Below are positions 17,784-27,298 of a stretch of DNA of 64,000 nt, in pieces. The position numbers were made by a program, and so were the translations under genes. Each line of letters starts with the position of its first letter. The first letter of the stretch is position 1. The stretch spans positions 53,885 through 117,884 of the forward strand of contig NZ_PJIZ01000007.1 of assembly GCF_021596505.1 (NCBI RefSeq), written 5' to 3'. The DNA comes from Nostoc sp. CMAA1605 (lineage in GTDB: Bacteria > Cyanobacteriota > Cyanobacteriia > Cyanobacteriales > Nostocaceae). The notes under the pieces were generated by a model that had not been told where the DNA came from, ran no database searches, and was given only the letters and a program-made list of their open reading frames with translations.

Positions 17784-19865
17784 TTAGCTGCTAACTGTCG
17801 AAATTATATAGGGTGAATTAATACTTGGCGCACGTTGAATTGCTACTAAAGCCTGATAGACCATTGCCGCTACTTCCGCCCTAGTCGCTTCCCTGGTGGG
17901 CGCGAGGAGTTTGGGGTCTGGATGGTTAACGACGATTTTGTTTTGGGTGGCCGTAATTACAGCTTTACGGGCATATTCAGGGATGGTGCTACTATCAGTA
18001 TAAGTGACATCACTGCTATTATTTGCTGACAATGCCAAGCCATTCACTAGGGAAACGATGACTTGTAGCCTTTGGACATTTTGATCAGGGCGAAAAGTGC
18101 GATCGCTAAAACCACTGACAAACCCGCCACTAGCCGCAATCTGTAATGCCTGATAAGCCCAAAATTCCTTGGGTACATCAATAAACTCTGTCGCTGGTCT
18201 TTTAGGTGCAGGATTGAATGCACCCGCCACTAAAGCCGCATATTGGGCGCGAGTCATGGGTTTATTGGGTTGGTAACTGCCATCAGCAAAGCCATGCGTC
18301 ATCCCCATACTCGCCAAACCCTGAATAAATGCTTCCGCCCAATGTCCACTGAGGTCGGTGAAGGTGGGTAAGGCGACATCCACTTTGACAATATAAGGTG
18401 AAGCGATCGCCTTTTCTTGGCCGCTTGTGACCAAAGCTTGATAAATTAAGCTAGCGATTTCGCCACGGGTAATATCTCGCAGGGGTTCGAGTTGATCTGT
18501 TGCAGGATAATTCACCACTAATTGTTTTTCTGTGGCGGTGGCGATGGGGTTGGTGGCATAACTGGGAATTTGGGCGCGATCGCGGTATACACTCAAGACA
18601 TTCGGACTACCACCACTAAGTTGTAAACCATTAACTACAGAGACTATTGCCTGCACCTTAGTTAAATTCTGTCCTGGGCGAAACGTCCCATCGGGAAAGC
18701 CGCTAATAAACCCCATTTGGGCGGCTTTAGTAATGGCTGCGGCTGCCCAAAAATCAGATTTGACATCCTTGAACGGGCTAGGTTGATTTTTCGTGGGTAA
18801 ATTAAAAGTTTTGGCAATTATCGCCGCATATTGGGCGCGGGTGATGGGTGCATTAGGGGCAAAAGTACCATCAGGAAAGCCACTAATTAAACCCTTATTG
18901 ACTAACGCCTCCACAAAAGCCGCCGCCCAATGTCCCGCAATATCAACTAAATTCGTATTAGTTGACTGAATTGGCTGATCAATCACAGCCGCCAGAAAAT
19001 TCACCTGTCCTTTGACTTGGGTAGGATTTAACTGATTACCCACAGAAGTCAAAGGCTGTGTCGAGTTATTTTGAATATCAAAGCCGCCATTGTCACTAAA
19101 CACATTACCGGCGACATCTTGAGTATTACCCAAATCGGGGACAGCGTTTTCATTAACGAGTAACCCACCTTGGGCATTTTTGAGAATGATGTTGTGACGC
19201 AACACCGGCCGGGCATTACGAGATAGAGCGATCGCTGTCCGATTATCTGAAAGTTTATTATGGGTAATGACAGGGGCAGCAAAATCACTAATAGCTATAC
19301 CTAAAGGATTTTTTTGTAAAACATTCCGTAAAATTTCCCCTTTACTGTTGCGCGCCATAAATAAACCACTGGCGGCATTCTGCAAAAATACATTGTCGAG
19401 AATGGCAGGTTTGGCACTACCGCTAGTAAATACCCCTTCTCGACCGCAGTTAGTAAAGGTATTGTTAGCTACCTGGGTGGCGGCTGATTCAATCCAAACC
19501 CCTGTTCCCTTAGCAACGGGATTAGTAACAGTCACACCCCTAAGACTAGTTTGATTTAATAACACTAAAGTGACATTCTGCACCCCAAAACTAGGGCTGG
19601 GATATTCTCCACTACCAGAAATGACAATACCTGCACCCTTATTTGCTTCATTACCAATCACCGTCACCCCTTCTGGGATCATCAGGGGAAAAACTTCCTG
19701 ATTCGCACTGCTGTAAGTCCCCGTAGCTAATTGAATAATTGCCGGGGAAGTCACTTTTAAAGCACGAGTCAGGGTTTTAAACGGACTTTGCCGCGAACCG
19801 GAGTTAGTATCTTTACCCGTAGCTGGGTTGACGTAGAATGTGGCAATGGGATTAGTGTTCACCAT
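17784..19865 (-). CDS. Beta-helix (DUF1565) protein with six SLH modules
   Basis: 693 residues. Residues about 8-260 form a right-handed beta-helix of DUF1565/pectin-lyase type (FYVNPATGKDTNSGSRQSPFKTL; repeats such as AKPAILDNVFLQNAASGLF). From about 305 to the end there are six S-layer homology modules, as two sets of three: DIAGHWAAAFVEAL..GFPDGTFAPNAPITRAQ, DVKSDFWAAAAITKA..GFPDGTFRP, a degenerate third, then the same order again from LSGHWAEAFIQGL. SLH modules anchor proteins to the peptidoglycan-linked cell wall. The start as read gives MVNTNPIATFYVNP with no classical signal peptide, which is odd for a wall protein. Confidence 0.88.
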   Translation of the reverse strand: MVNTNPIATFYVNPATGKDTNSGSRQSPFKTLTRALKVTSPAIIQLATGTYSSANQEVFPLMIPEGVTVIGNEANKGAGIVISGSGEYPSPSFGVQNVTLVLLNQTSLRGVTVTNPVAKGTGVWIESAATQVANNTFTNCGREGVFTSGSAKPAILDNVFLQNAASGLFMARNSKGEILRNVLQKNPLGIAISDFAAPVITHNKLSDNRTAIALSRNARPVLRHNIILKNAQGGLLVNENAVPDLGNTQDVAGNVFSDNGGFDIQNNSTQPLTSVGNQLNPTQVKGQVNFLAAVIDQPIQSTNTNLVDIAGHWAAAFVEALVNKGLISGFPDGTFAPNAPITRAQYAAIIAKTFNLPTKNQPSPFKDVKSDFWAAAAITKAAQMGFISGFPDGTFRPGQNLTKVQAIVSVVNGLQLSGGSPNVLSVYRDRAQIPSYATNPIATATEKQLVVNYPATDQLEPLRDITRGEIASLIYQALVTSGQEKAIASPYIVKVDVALPTFTDLSGHWAEAFIQGLASMGMTHGFADGSYQPNKPMTRAQYAALVAGAFNPAPKRPATEFIDVPKEFWAYQALQIAASGGFVSGFSDRTFRPDQNVQRLQVIVSLVNGLALSANNSSDVTYTDSSTIPEYARKAVITATQNKIVVNHPDPKLLAPTREATRAEVAAMVYQALVAIQRAPSINSPYIISTVSS

Positions 19866-19987
19866 TGGGAATAAAGCAGTGATTGTTTAAATGACACCAT
19901 CATAAAACAACGCTAACGGCAAATAGGGACATTAGTTAAGGACTTACGCAACGCCGTTGTCACAGTTAATCTCAAAATATATCTTAA

Positions 19988-21100
19988 ATGTTTTTATTTC
20001 TGAGTAAATTACTGACTAAAAAATCACCATCGAGCAGATTGGCAGTCATATTGGGGTTGTTTGTGACTGTGATGGTGATGGAGTTTAAAACACCCACTGA
20101 GTATGTGTTTGGATATCTTTACACAGGCCCAATATTGTTGACAAACTCGTGGTTTGGCAGGATGGCAAACTTTCAAGCCACCACTGTAGCGGTATGCTTA
20201 ACGATGTTGAATCTTTTTTTACCAGGAAGTGAAGTAATTAAGGTATCCACAGTTGCTAGTCGAGCGATCGCTGTTATGGCGTTGATTGTCACTGGTGTGT
20301 TAAGCGATCGCCTGCGTCGTTCCCAAGAAGCGATCGCCATTACCCGCGCCAAGCTAGAATCTCAAGAGGAACTAGTCAAACTCCGAGAAGATTTCGCCTC
20401 TACACTCACCCATGATTTAAAAACACCTTTGCTGGGCGCAATTGAAACAATCATTGCCTTTCAACAAGAAAGATTTGGCCCTGTCTCACCCACCCAACAA
20501 CAAGTATTAGACACAATGGCACGTAGTCACCAGACTTCTCTACAACTCGTAGAAACTCTGCTAGATGTCTATCGTAACGACACTGAAGGCTTAAAGCTGG
20601 ACTTAACACCAGTAGATTTAAGCAACTTAGCAGAAGAGGTGGCTAGTAGTTTGATTGCATTAGCAGCCAATCGTCGTGTTCATCTTTCGGTGAGTTATGG
20701 TGATTCCGATTGGCGACGGGCATTGTGGGTTCAAGGCGATACCCTGCAACTACAAAGGGTATTTAATAATCTGTTGGTGAATGCCATTAATCACTCACGG
20801 CGCGGTGCTAGGGTAGAAGTAGTTTTAGAACCGCAAGATTCTTATCAGGTAGTAAAAATTCTAGATACGGGTGCAGGTATTGAGCCAGAACAGTTACCTC
20901 ATTTATTCGAGCGATTTTATCAAGGACATAGTGACACTTTTGGTTTACGCCAAGCCAAAGGTTCAGGACTAGGACTTTATCTATCTCGGCAAATTATTGA
21001 AGCCCACGGGGGTATAATTTGGGCAGAGAACAGAACCCCAACTGGTGCTATGTTTGCGTTCAAATTGCCCGTTTATCCCTTTCAATCTCTAACTGCCTGA
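19988..21100 (+). CDS. Membrane-bound sensor histidine kinase
   Basis: 370 residues. The N-terminus has three or four hydrophobic segments (about 17-35, 40-56, 65-82, 88-105) with hardly any loop, so the sensor is probably within the membrane. A coiled coil follows, then HisKA with phospho-acceptor His in THDLKTPL (about 140-147) and HATPase_c with NNLLVNAINHS, DTGAGIEPEQLPHLFERF and GSGLGLYLSRQI. The regulator gene starts 1 bp after its stop, so the two form a two-component pair. Confidence 0.92.
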   Translation: MFLFLSKLLTKKSPSSRLAVILGLFVTVMVMEFKTPTEYVFGYLYTGPILLTNSWFGRMANFQATTVAVCLTMLNLFLPGSEVIKVSTVASRAIAVMALIVTGVLSDRLRRSQEAIAITRAKLESQEELVKLREDFASTLTHDLKTPLLGAIETIIAFQQERFGPVSPTQQQVLDTMARSHQTSLQLVETLLDVYRNDTEGLKLDLTPVDLSNLAEEVASSLIALAANRRVHLSVSYGDSDWRRALWVQGDTLQLQRVFNNLLVNAINHSRRGARVEVVLEPQDSYQVVKILDTGAGIEPEQLPHLFERFYQGHSDTFGLRQAKGSGLGLYLSRQIIEAHGGIIWAENRTPTGAMFAFKLPVYPFQSLTA

Positions 21101-21101
21101 A

Positions 21102-21773
21102 ATGTCCTCTATCCCCATTAAAATTCTACTTGTTGAGGACGATGAACTCTTCCGCTTAGGTTTGCGTGTGCGATTGCAACAAGAACCAGGGTTAGAGATT
21201 GTCGCTGAGGCTGAGGATGGTGAAACCGCGATCGAATTAGTCAAACAACATCTTTTAGATGTGGTGCTATTAGATATAGGGTTGCCAGGAATTGGCGGTA
21301 TCGAAGCTTGCAGACAAATTAAACAGCAAAATCCCCTCCTGCCAATTTTAGTGTTCACTTCCCATTCCCAAAAACCTTTAATTACACGCTTGATTGAAGC
21401 CGGCGCACAGGGCTACTGTCTCAAAGGCATTGCGGCGGAAAAGTTAGTTTTGGCATTGCGTTCTGTGGCTGCGGGTGCTTCGTGGTGGGATGCGACAGCA
21501 ACACAAGAAATTCGTTCTTCCTTAAGCTACGAACTATCTCAACCAGAGTCAGACAATATCACTAAGCTTGCTAATCCATTGACTGGGCGTGAGCAAGAAA
21601 TTCTGTCACTATTAGCCGCAGGCAAAACTAATCAAGAAATTGCCCATACATTATGTATTGCCACGGGGACAGTGCGAGTGCATATTCATGCAATTTTACA
21701 AAAATTAGAGGTAAGCGATCGCACTCAAGCTGTGCTGGTTGCTTTACAAAAACATTTAATTAAAAGTCAGTAG
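21102..21773 (+). CDS. NarL/FixJ-family response regulator
   Basis: 223 residues. The receiver domain (about 6-120) has the acidic pair in LVEDDE, the phospho-acceptor Asp in VVLLDIGLPG and Lys in YCLKGI. A LuxR-type HTH (about 160-220) has LTGREQEILSLLAAGKTNQEIAHTLCIATGTVRVHIHAILQKL. It is translationally coupled to the histidine kinase (stop and start 1 bp apart) and is its probable partner. It should bind DNA when phosphorylated; targets are not visible. Confidence 0.93.
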   Translation: MSSIPIKILLVEDDELFRLGLRVRLQQEPGLEIVAEAEDGETAIELVKQHLLDVVLLDIGLPGIGGIEACRQIKQQNPLLPILVFTSHSQKPLITRLIEAGAQGYCLKGIAAEKLVLALRSVAAGASWWDATATQEIRSSLSYELSQPESDNITKLANPLTGREQEILSLLAAGKTNQEIAHTLCIATGTVRVHIHAILQKLEVSDRTQAVLVALQKHLIKSQ

Positions 21774-21782
21774 TTAAACTCT

Positions 21783-21801
21783 AGTGATTAAAATAATCAC
21801 T
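21783..21801. terminator. Hairpin after the two-component pair
   Basis: AGTGATTA and TAATCACT form a perfect 8-bp stem with an AAA loop 10 bp after the regulator stop. No T-run follows, so terminator function is tentative. Confidence 0.4.
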
Positions 21802-23349
21802 GCAAAATACTGCAACACATCATGTCTACTAAATTACTCACTCTTCAGTAATCAAAACTCGATGATTTAAATGAAATGGTGATGTCTGGAAATTTTTCCA
21901 GAAAACACTGCTTTTAGCCTGTATATATATAGTGATTACCTAACTTTAGTTATGATTCTATTTTGCTAATTATTATACTAATCTTCAAGAGATTATAAAA
22001 ATTAACCCCAATTTATAGACGAATCATCTTTGATTTATGCAAGAAATTAGTACACCTATAGGAATCCGATTGATTTGGAGAGAAAATCTAAATCTAAGTA
22101 TAGGAATCATATTTGATTTCTGAAAAAACTCGGTATGCCTCTGTTACTTCTTTTCCTGTTCCCTGTTCCCTGTTCCCTGTTCCCTATCTACGCAAATCAT
22201 TTCAATAATCAAGTCGGATTCCTATATTTATTCGTTACTAGTTATGCAAATTCATCCACTGATTAACTAGAGATTTATCAAGAAAATCAAATGTATTTTT
22301 GTTTACAGAAAAACAATGATTTAATGAATACTCTATATTAGAAAATTTTATATTGTGCCAGACAATCATATGTCAGAAATATTAAATAAAACTCCTTTCT
22401 TTGGGTTGATATTTATAAAATAAAATGTGTTATGCTGGAAAACAATTATTGTCAAAAGCCATTCATGTAATTCAAAACATGATTTGGTTGGTTGTTTGTA
22501 AATCATCTGTGTGCAACATGATTAGAGCAATTTACTCTAGAAATTCGTTGCAAGAAAGCCGTCATAGCAATCGGGGAAAAGCTTACTTGTTTGCACCGAT
22601 GGTCAATTTTAATGTGATGGCTGAAGTGGGAGATACTCCACCCTAACTTGGTTATTTAAACTTCAGGAATAACCAAGATAAATGCAACGTCAATTATATT
22701 TATTTGTACAGATAAGAGTTTCCGTGTGATGAATTCAAGCTGTACAAAATATATTGCTGTTGAAAAAATCTTGTTAAATTGGGCTGTCAACATAGCTTAA
22801 CCACTAACAAATAAAGGTTATTGTAAGGATTTTAGTGTTAAATATTCGAGGATTATTCACAGAGCTTATCTGTAGTTTATGCTGCCAATACAGACATTTT
22901 AGGTAGTTGAAATCCCTGAATATGCTAAAAGAATCTCTACACTAAATCATGTGGTGTTTAACTCTTAAATATCCATATTTGTAGTTAAACCCATATTTAC
23001 CTACATCAACCTTTTATGTTATGTGATTAGTTGAGCGTGTACCCAATTGTATAACTGAATAATCTTGCAATCGTGGGCAATAACAGACATTCATCAATAG
23101 GCTGATTTCGTGCAGAGAATATGCGTAATCTTGCATATTTCATGATGCTGATGCTGACAAGTGCTGATAGAGAAAAATAGATACAATCTACAGAATCATG
23201 AGATTTGGATAACTGAAAGAGATTTTTAGTTATACATAATTCTTTTTATTCAATCTATAAGTTTCAGCAGGAATGTTACTCCCCAAAACAACGATTAATT
23301 TACGCTATAGCCTTGGCATTATTAACACCATTCATCTGATAATTAGGTC
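21802..23349. other. 1.5-kb spacer with one miniature element, otherwise no recognised gene
   Basis: AT-rich and almost free of coding signal. It holds a TATAGGAATC-type element (22099-22226), a solo end of the same family at 22057, and a 73-codon frame (22425-22646) without a ribosome binding site or recognisable motif. A small RNA is possible but no known family was recognised. Confidence 0.55.
22099..22226. mobile_element. Miniature inverted-repeat element, TATAGGAATC family, copy A
   Basis: It begins TATAGGAATCA and ends CGGATTCCTATA (128 bp). The interior has CCTGTTCCCTGTTCCC repeats and AATCATTTCAATAATCAAG. TA at both ends suggests a TA target duplication, as in Tc1/mariner or IS630 derivatives. 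A solo copy of the end (TATAGGAATCCG) lies 42 bp upstream at 22057. Confidence 0.75.
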
Positions 23350-24066
23350 ATGAATAATCAACGATTCAATGGAAAATGGCAGCGTTTACAAGAGCTTTTA
23401 TTCACCACAGTTCTAGGAGATTTACCAACATTAGCTCTAGGCGCAAAATTAAGAAATATCTTGTATAGAAAGATTTTTGCTCAGATGGGGCGTTCAGTCT
23501 ACATTCAAGATGGAGTGGAATTTATCAACGCTTCTTGTATTGAAGTTGGCAATGGAGTACACCTGTTTAAAGGTGTACGTCTTGATGCTAGAGGACACAT
23601 CAATAATAAAATTCTCCTCAGAGATGGAGTAGCGATTGAGCGTTATGTTGATATTGGTTGTTTAGCAGACACCTGTATCGATATTGATAGTGAAACGTTT
23701 ATTGGGCCAGATGTTTGTATTGCTGGGCCAGGAAACATTAAAATTGGTAAGCGTTGTCTGATTGCAGCACATTCAGGAATCTATGCTAACAATCATAATT
23801 TTACTGACCCAACACAGCCTATTAAATACCAAGGTGTGACTTGTCAAGGGATTGTGATTGAGGATGACTGCTGGCTAGGACATGGGGTAACGGTATTAGA
23901 TGGTGTGACTATTGGTAAGGGAAGCGTCATTGGTGCTGGTGCGGTAGTGAATAAAGATATTCCCCCCTTCTCTGTGGCTGTAGGTGTACCGGCGCGGGTG
24001 ATTAAAAGCAGAGTCACGCAAGTATCAGTGAATGGTCATGAACCATTGGGAATGGTTGAGTGTTGA
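23350..24066 (+). CDS. Hexapeptide-repeat O-acetyltransferase (WcaF/maltose-acetyltransferase type)
   Basis: 238 residues. A left-handed beta-helix of [LIV]GxxxI repeats runs from about 55 to 215, with the catalytic His in YANNHNF (about 156) and the terminal IGAGAVVNKDIPPFSVAVGVPARVIKSR. It should transfer an acetyl or acyl group from acetyl-CoA to a sugar hydroxyl of a glycolipid or polysaccharide. An N-terminal helical part (1-50) precedes the helix. No glycosyltransferase genes are nearby, so its pathway is not visible. Confidence 0.88.
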   Translation: MNNQRFNGKWQRLQELLFTTVLGDLPTLALGAKLRNILYRKIFAQMGRSVYIQDGVEFINASCIEVGNGVHLFKGVRLDARGHINNKILLRDGVAIERYVDIGCLADTCIDIDSETFIGPDVCIAGPGNIKIGKRCLIAAHSGIYANNHNFTDPTQPIKYQGVTCQGIVIEDDCWLGHGVTVLDGVTIGKGSVIGAGAVVNKDIPPFSVAVGVPARVIKSRVTQVSVNGHEPLGMVEC

Positions 24067-24335
24067 TTTAGGAAACCTTAGCCTTGAGCCAGCGTCTCAT
24101 AATCAGATAAAAACAGCGATGATGCGATCGCATCCACAATGATATAGGACATCTACCCTTTGATTCCCACCTTGACAAATACCCCAACTTGCTCTTTACG
24201 GAGGATTTAGTGCTGAACTCTCACCGTAGTCCTCTCCAAAGGGAGCGATCTGTGGGTAATATAAAGGAGCTATCTTTTCTGCACGGCAGACACTAAGGAA
24301 GAGCCTTTTGTCATAACTTCTTGGAGAGATCACCG

Positions 24336-24452
24336 ATGGTAACTTTAAAAATCGCTGTTTATATTGTTGTAGCTTTCTTCGTAGCTATTTTCGTGTTCGG
24401 ATTTTTGTCTAATGACCCAGCTCGTAACCCCGGCCGTCGGGATCTAGAGTAA
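24336..24452 (+). CDS. psbI: Photosystem II reaction centre protein I
   Basis: 38 residues starting [12 protein letters not shown] and ending NPGRRDLE, the expected length and sequence for PsbI. It is a single-span thylakoid protein (hydrophobic residues 6-25) at the edge of the D1/D2 core that helps PSII dimer stability. GGAGAG lies 9 nt upstream of the ATG, and a strong terminator follows 36 bp after the stop, so it is a monocistronic gene. Confidence 0.97.
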   Translation: MVTLKIAVYIVVAFFVAIFVFGFLSNDPARNPGRRDLE

Positions 24453-24487
24453 TTAACTAGACAAAATATCTGTAACAGCCGGAAGTT

Positions 24488-24528
24488 AGCAACTGCCAAT
24501 GTGATAGACATTGGCTGCTAGGTTTTTC
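24488..24528 (+). terminator. Rho-independent terminator of psbI
   Basis: GCCAATGT and ACATTGGC form a perfect 8-bp stem extended by AGCA/TGCT, followed by AGGTTTTT. Confidence 0.85.
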
Positions 24529-24638
24529 GCCTTGCAAGCTTGCTATGCACAAGCAGAAAGCGACAGTCGGAAGGCAAAAGGATAAAATAGTCCTTCCGGC
24601 TATAAACTGGCTATTTGTTAGGTTGATTGTGTTCCCCT

Positions 24639-27173
24639 ATGCTTCATCCCCCCCTTCCCCCAGCACCACCACCTCTTGTTGAACCCATACAACCTGCAAA
24701 CGTCACTGTATCTGCAAGTAATCAGCAAGTTTCTTCAGTTACCAATGTTGAGCAGCAAGCCGCAACTCCAACTCCTCCCGTAAGTGAAAAAGCAGGGGAG
24801 CAGGGAGCCAGGGAGCAGGGGGAAAAATCACCCAATGCAGATGCTCAACCGCCAGAGGAAGTCAAGGAAAATGAGCCTACCAATCATCAGTCAGAGAATT
24901 TATTAGTTACTCCCCAACCAGTAGTTACCAGCGCGCCAGAAGCCTTTGCGCCTGAATTTTCCCCCCGTAATATCCCAAGTGCAGCGAATTTGGGTGAACC
25001 ATTGGAAGTTGGTTATCCCATCCAACAACCATTAGATTATTCTCTACAAGCACCTCCCCAAACCAGCAATCAGGCGCAAGCCATCACTGAGGATGAAGAT
25101 TTTACTAAGCAAGAATACAAAGACAATATTTCCTTACAGAAGTCTGGAGATAGTATCAATCTCTCAGTGACTGCGGCTGATAATGCGCCTGCAAATCAAG
25201 CCATTGAAAATATTATTGAGTTTAAATCCCGCAATCAAACAACCCCATCGCCAATTCCAGCTGCGATCGCCTTTCCTCCTACCACAGCACAGGCTCAATC
25301 TCCAACCAATCCGCCAGTAGTCCGCCGGAGAATTGTAGAGATTACATCAGACAGCCAAGAATACGACGAACAACGGCGAATTGTCACGGCTGAGGGGAAT
25401 GTGGTAGTACGGTTTGATGGTGCGGTGGTAGATGCAGACCGCGTACAGGTGAATTTAGACAACTTAATCGCCGCCGGGGAAGGTAACGTTGCACTCACCA
25501 GGGGGGATCAGGTATTACGGGGACAGCGTTTTACCTATAATTTTTTACAAGATAGTGGGGAACTAGAAAACGGTAGGGGTGAAATTAATCTCCCCACAGC
25601 ATCAACAGATTTTGCTTTCCTACCTACAGATATCACCACTGGAGGAGTTCCAGCCAATCCCCCAAGCGATCGCATTCGTGCTAATCAACCCACTACAGGC
25701 GTTAGCAGTCCTGGGGGAATCGAATTTACCGTTGGGGGTACAAACGCCAGTAATCTTCCCCCACCAAAAGCCGGCGGTGAAGTCAAACGACTGCGATTTG
25801 AAGCTAGACAAATTGAATTTTATCCCCGTGGTTGGCAAGCGAGAAATGTCCGTATTACTAATGACCCATTTTCGCCCCCAGAACTAGAATTAAGAGCCGA
25901 TAAGGTAACATTAACTAGGGAAGCTCCCCTCATTGACCGCATTAATACTGAGCGACAACGCCTAGTATTTGACCAAGGCTTGACTTTACCCATCCCCCTC
26001 AATCAGCGACGCATCGACCGACGAGAACGGGACGCAACACCATTTATTGTTTCCCCTGGCTTTGATGGAGATAAGCGGGGAGGTTTGTTTGTGGAACGGG
26101 GTTTTACCATCATCGACACAGACAAAACAACTCTAAGCGTCACACCCCAATTTTTCGTCCAGAAAGCCTTCCAAGACGGAGATGATACCGCTTCTTTGTT
26201 TGGGATCAAGGCGAGATTAAACGCTGTTTTGAGTCCCAAAGCTGTACTTCAAGGTTCTGGAGAACTCACTAGTTTTAATTTAGACGAAGTAGACGAGAAT
26301 TTAAAAGCCAGTTTGCGCTTACGTCAGACCTTGGGTGATACTAACCCCCATACTTTAAACTGGGAATATAGTTACCGCGATCGCCTCTATAACGGTACCC
26401 TCGGTTTCCAAACCGTTCAAAGTAGTTTAGGTGGTGTCATTACTTCCCCCAGTATTCCTTTAGGTAACAGTGGGATTAATCTCAGCTATCAAGCAGGCGC
26501 GCAGTACATTAACGCCAATACAGACCGCCTAGACTTGTTAGATCCCATCCGCGAGAATAATCGCATTTCCTTGGGACGGTTTCAAACTAGCGTAGCTCTC
26601 AACCGAGGCTTTTTGCTATGGCAGGGAAAACCACTACCAGCCACAGCCACAGAAGGATTAAAATATACACCCCGTCCTGTAGTCCCATACTTGCAAGCCG
26701 TTGCTGGTGTGACTGGTACTAGCAGTTACTACACCAATGGCGATAATCAAAGCACTCTCACTGGTACAGTCGGCTTAGTCGGACAAATTGGAAACTTTTC
26801 TCGACCATTTCTAGACTATACCGCCTTTAATATTTTTTACTCCCAAGGTATTAACAGTGGCTTATCACCATTTTTATTTGACCGTTCCGTAGACAATCGG
26901 GTGTTGAGTGCTGGTATATCACAACAAATCTATGGGCCTTTGAAATTAGGCTTTCAAACATCTATTAACTTAGATACAGGCGAACAAAGCACCACCGATT
27001 ACATTGTAGAGTATAGTCGGCGCACCTATGGCATCACCTTACGCTATAACCCTGTGCTGGAATTAGGTGGTTTCACGATCCGAATTAGTGATTTCAATTG
27101 GACAGGTGGAACAGATCCATTTTCCGACGGTGGAGTCAGATCAGTAGTGGGTGGTGTAAGACAGGAAAATTGA
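24639..27173 (+). CDS. DUF3769 protein, LptA/LptD-like outer-membrane protein
   Basis: 844 residues from the ATG at 24639 (MLHPPLPPAPPP); the earlier TTG directly follows an in-frame stop. Residues about 1-215 are Pro/Gln/Asn-rich and low-complexity. About 228-320 form an OstA/LptA-like jelly-roll domain (EITSDSQEYDEQRRIVTAEGNVVVRFDGAVVDADRVQVNL). A second similar part (390-430) precedes a long C-terminal beta-barrel region with alternating aromatic strands. This is the cyanobacterial DUF3769 type, likely the LptD-like LPS export protein. No N-terminal signal peptide is evident; a hydrophobic stretch with an AQAQ cleavage-like site occurs only at about 208-222. Confidence 0.82.
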   Translation: MLHPPLPPAPPPLVEPIQPANVTVSASNQQVSSVTNVEQQAATPTPPVSEKAGEQGAREQGEKSPNADAQPPEEVKENEPTNHQSENLLVTPQPVVTSAPEAFAPEFSPRNIPSAANLGEPLEVGYPIQQPLDYSLQAPPQTSNQAQAITEDEDFTKQEYKDNISLQKSGDSINLSVTAADNAPANQAIENIIEFKSRNQTTPSPIPAAIAFPPTTAQAQSPTNPPVVRRRIVEITSDSQEYDEQRRIVTAEGNVVVRFDGAVVDADRVQVNLDNLIAAGEGNVALTRGDQVLRGQRFTYNFLQDSGELENGRGEINLPTASTDFAFLPTDITTGGVPANPPSDRIRANQPTTGVSSPGGIEFTVGGTNASNLPPPKAGGEVKRLRFEARQIEFYPRGWQARNVRITNDPFSPPELELRADKVTLTREAPLIDRINTERQRLVFDQGLTLPIPLNQRRIDRRERDATPFIVSPGFDGDKRGGLFVERGFTIIDTDKTTLSVTPQFFVQKAFQDGDDTASLFGIKARLNAVLSPKAVLQGSGELTSFNLDEVDENLKASLRLRQTLGDTNPHTLNWEYSYRDRLYNGTLGFQTVQSSLGGVITSPSIPLGNSGINLSYQAGAQYINANTDRLDLLDPIRENNRISLGRFQTSVALNRGFLLWQGKPLPATATEGLKYTPRPVVPYLQAVAGVTGTSSYYTNGDNQSTLTGTVGLVGQIGNFSRPFLDYTAFNIFYSQGINSGLSPFLFDRSVDNRVLSAGISQQIYGPLKLGFQTSINLDTGEQSTTDYIVEYSRRTYGITLRYNPVLELGGFTIRISDFNWTGGTDPFSDGGVRSVVGGVRQEN

Positions 27174-27298
27174 TTGTTAGTCAATAGTCAATAGTCAATA
27201 GTCAATAGTCAATAGTCATTACTCAGCACTCATTACTCATGACTCAGCACCGGCTAAACGCCGCGCTACCGCTAACAGCACTCAGCACTCAGCACTCA
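27174..27298. repeat. STRR heptamer arrays
   Basis: TAGTCAA units (27178-27217), then TCAGCACT and TCATTAC-type units to the stop of the next gene, broken by GGCTAAACGCCGCGCTACC at about 27252. Confidence 0.9.

Noticed and set aside
22425..22646. 73-codon + frame in the long spacer
   Set aside because: No ribosome binding site, no recognised motif, and composition like the non-coding surroundings; possible but not supported.
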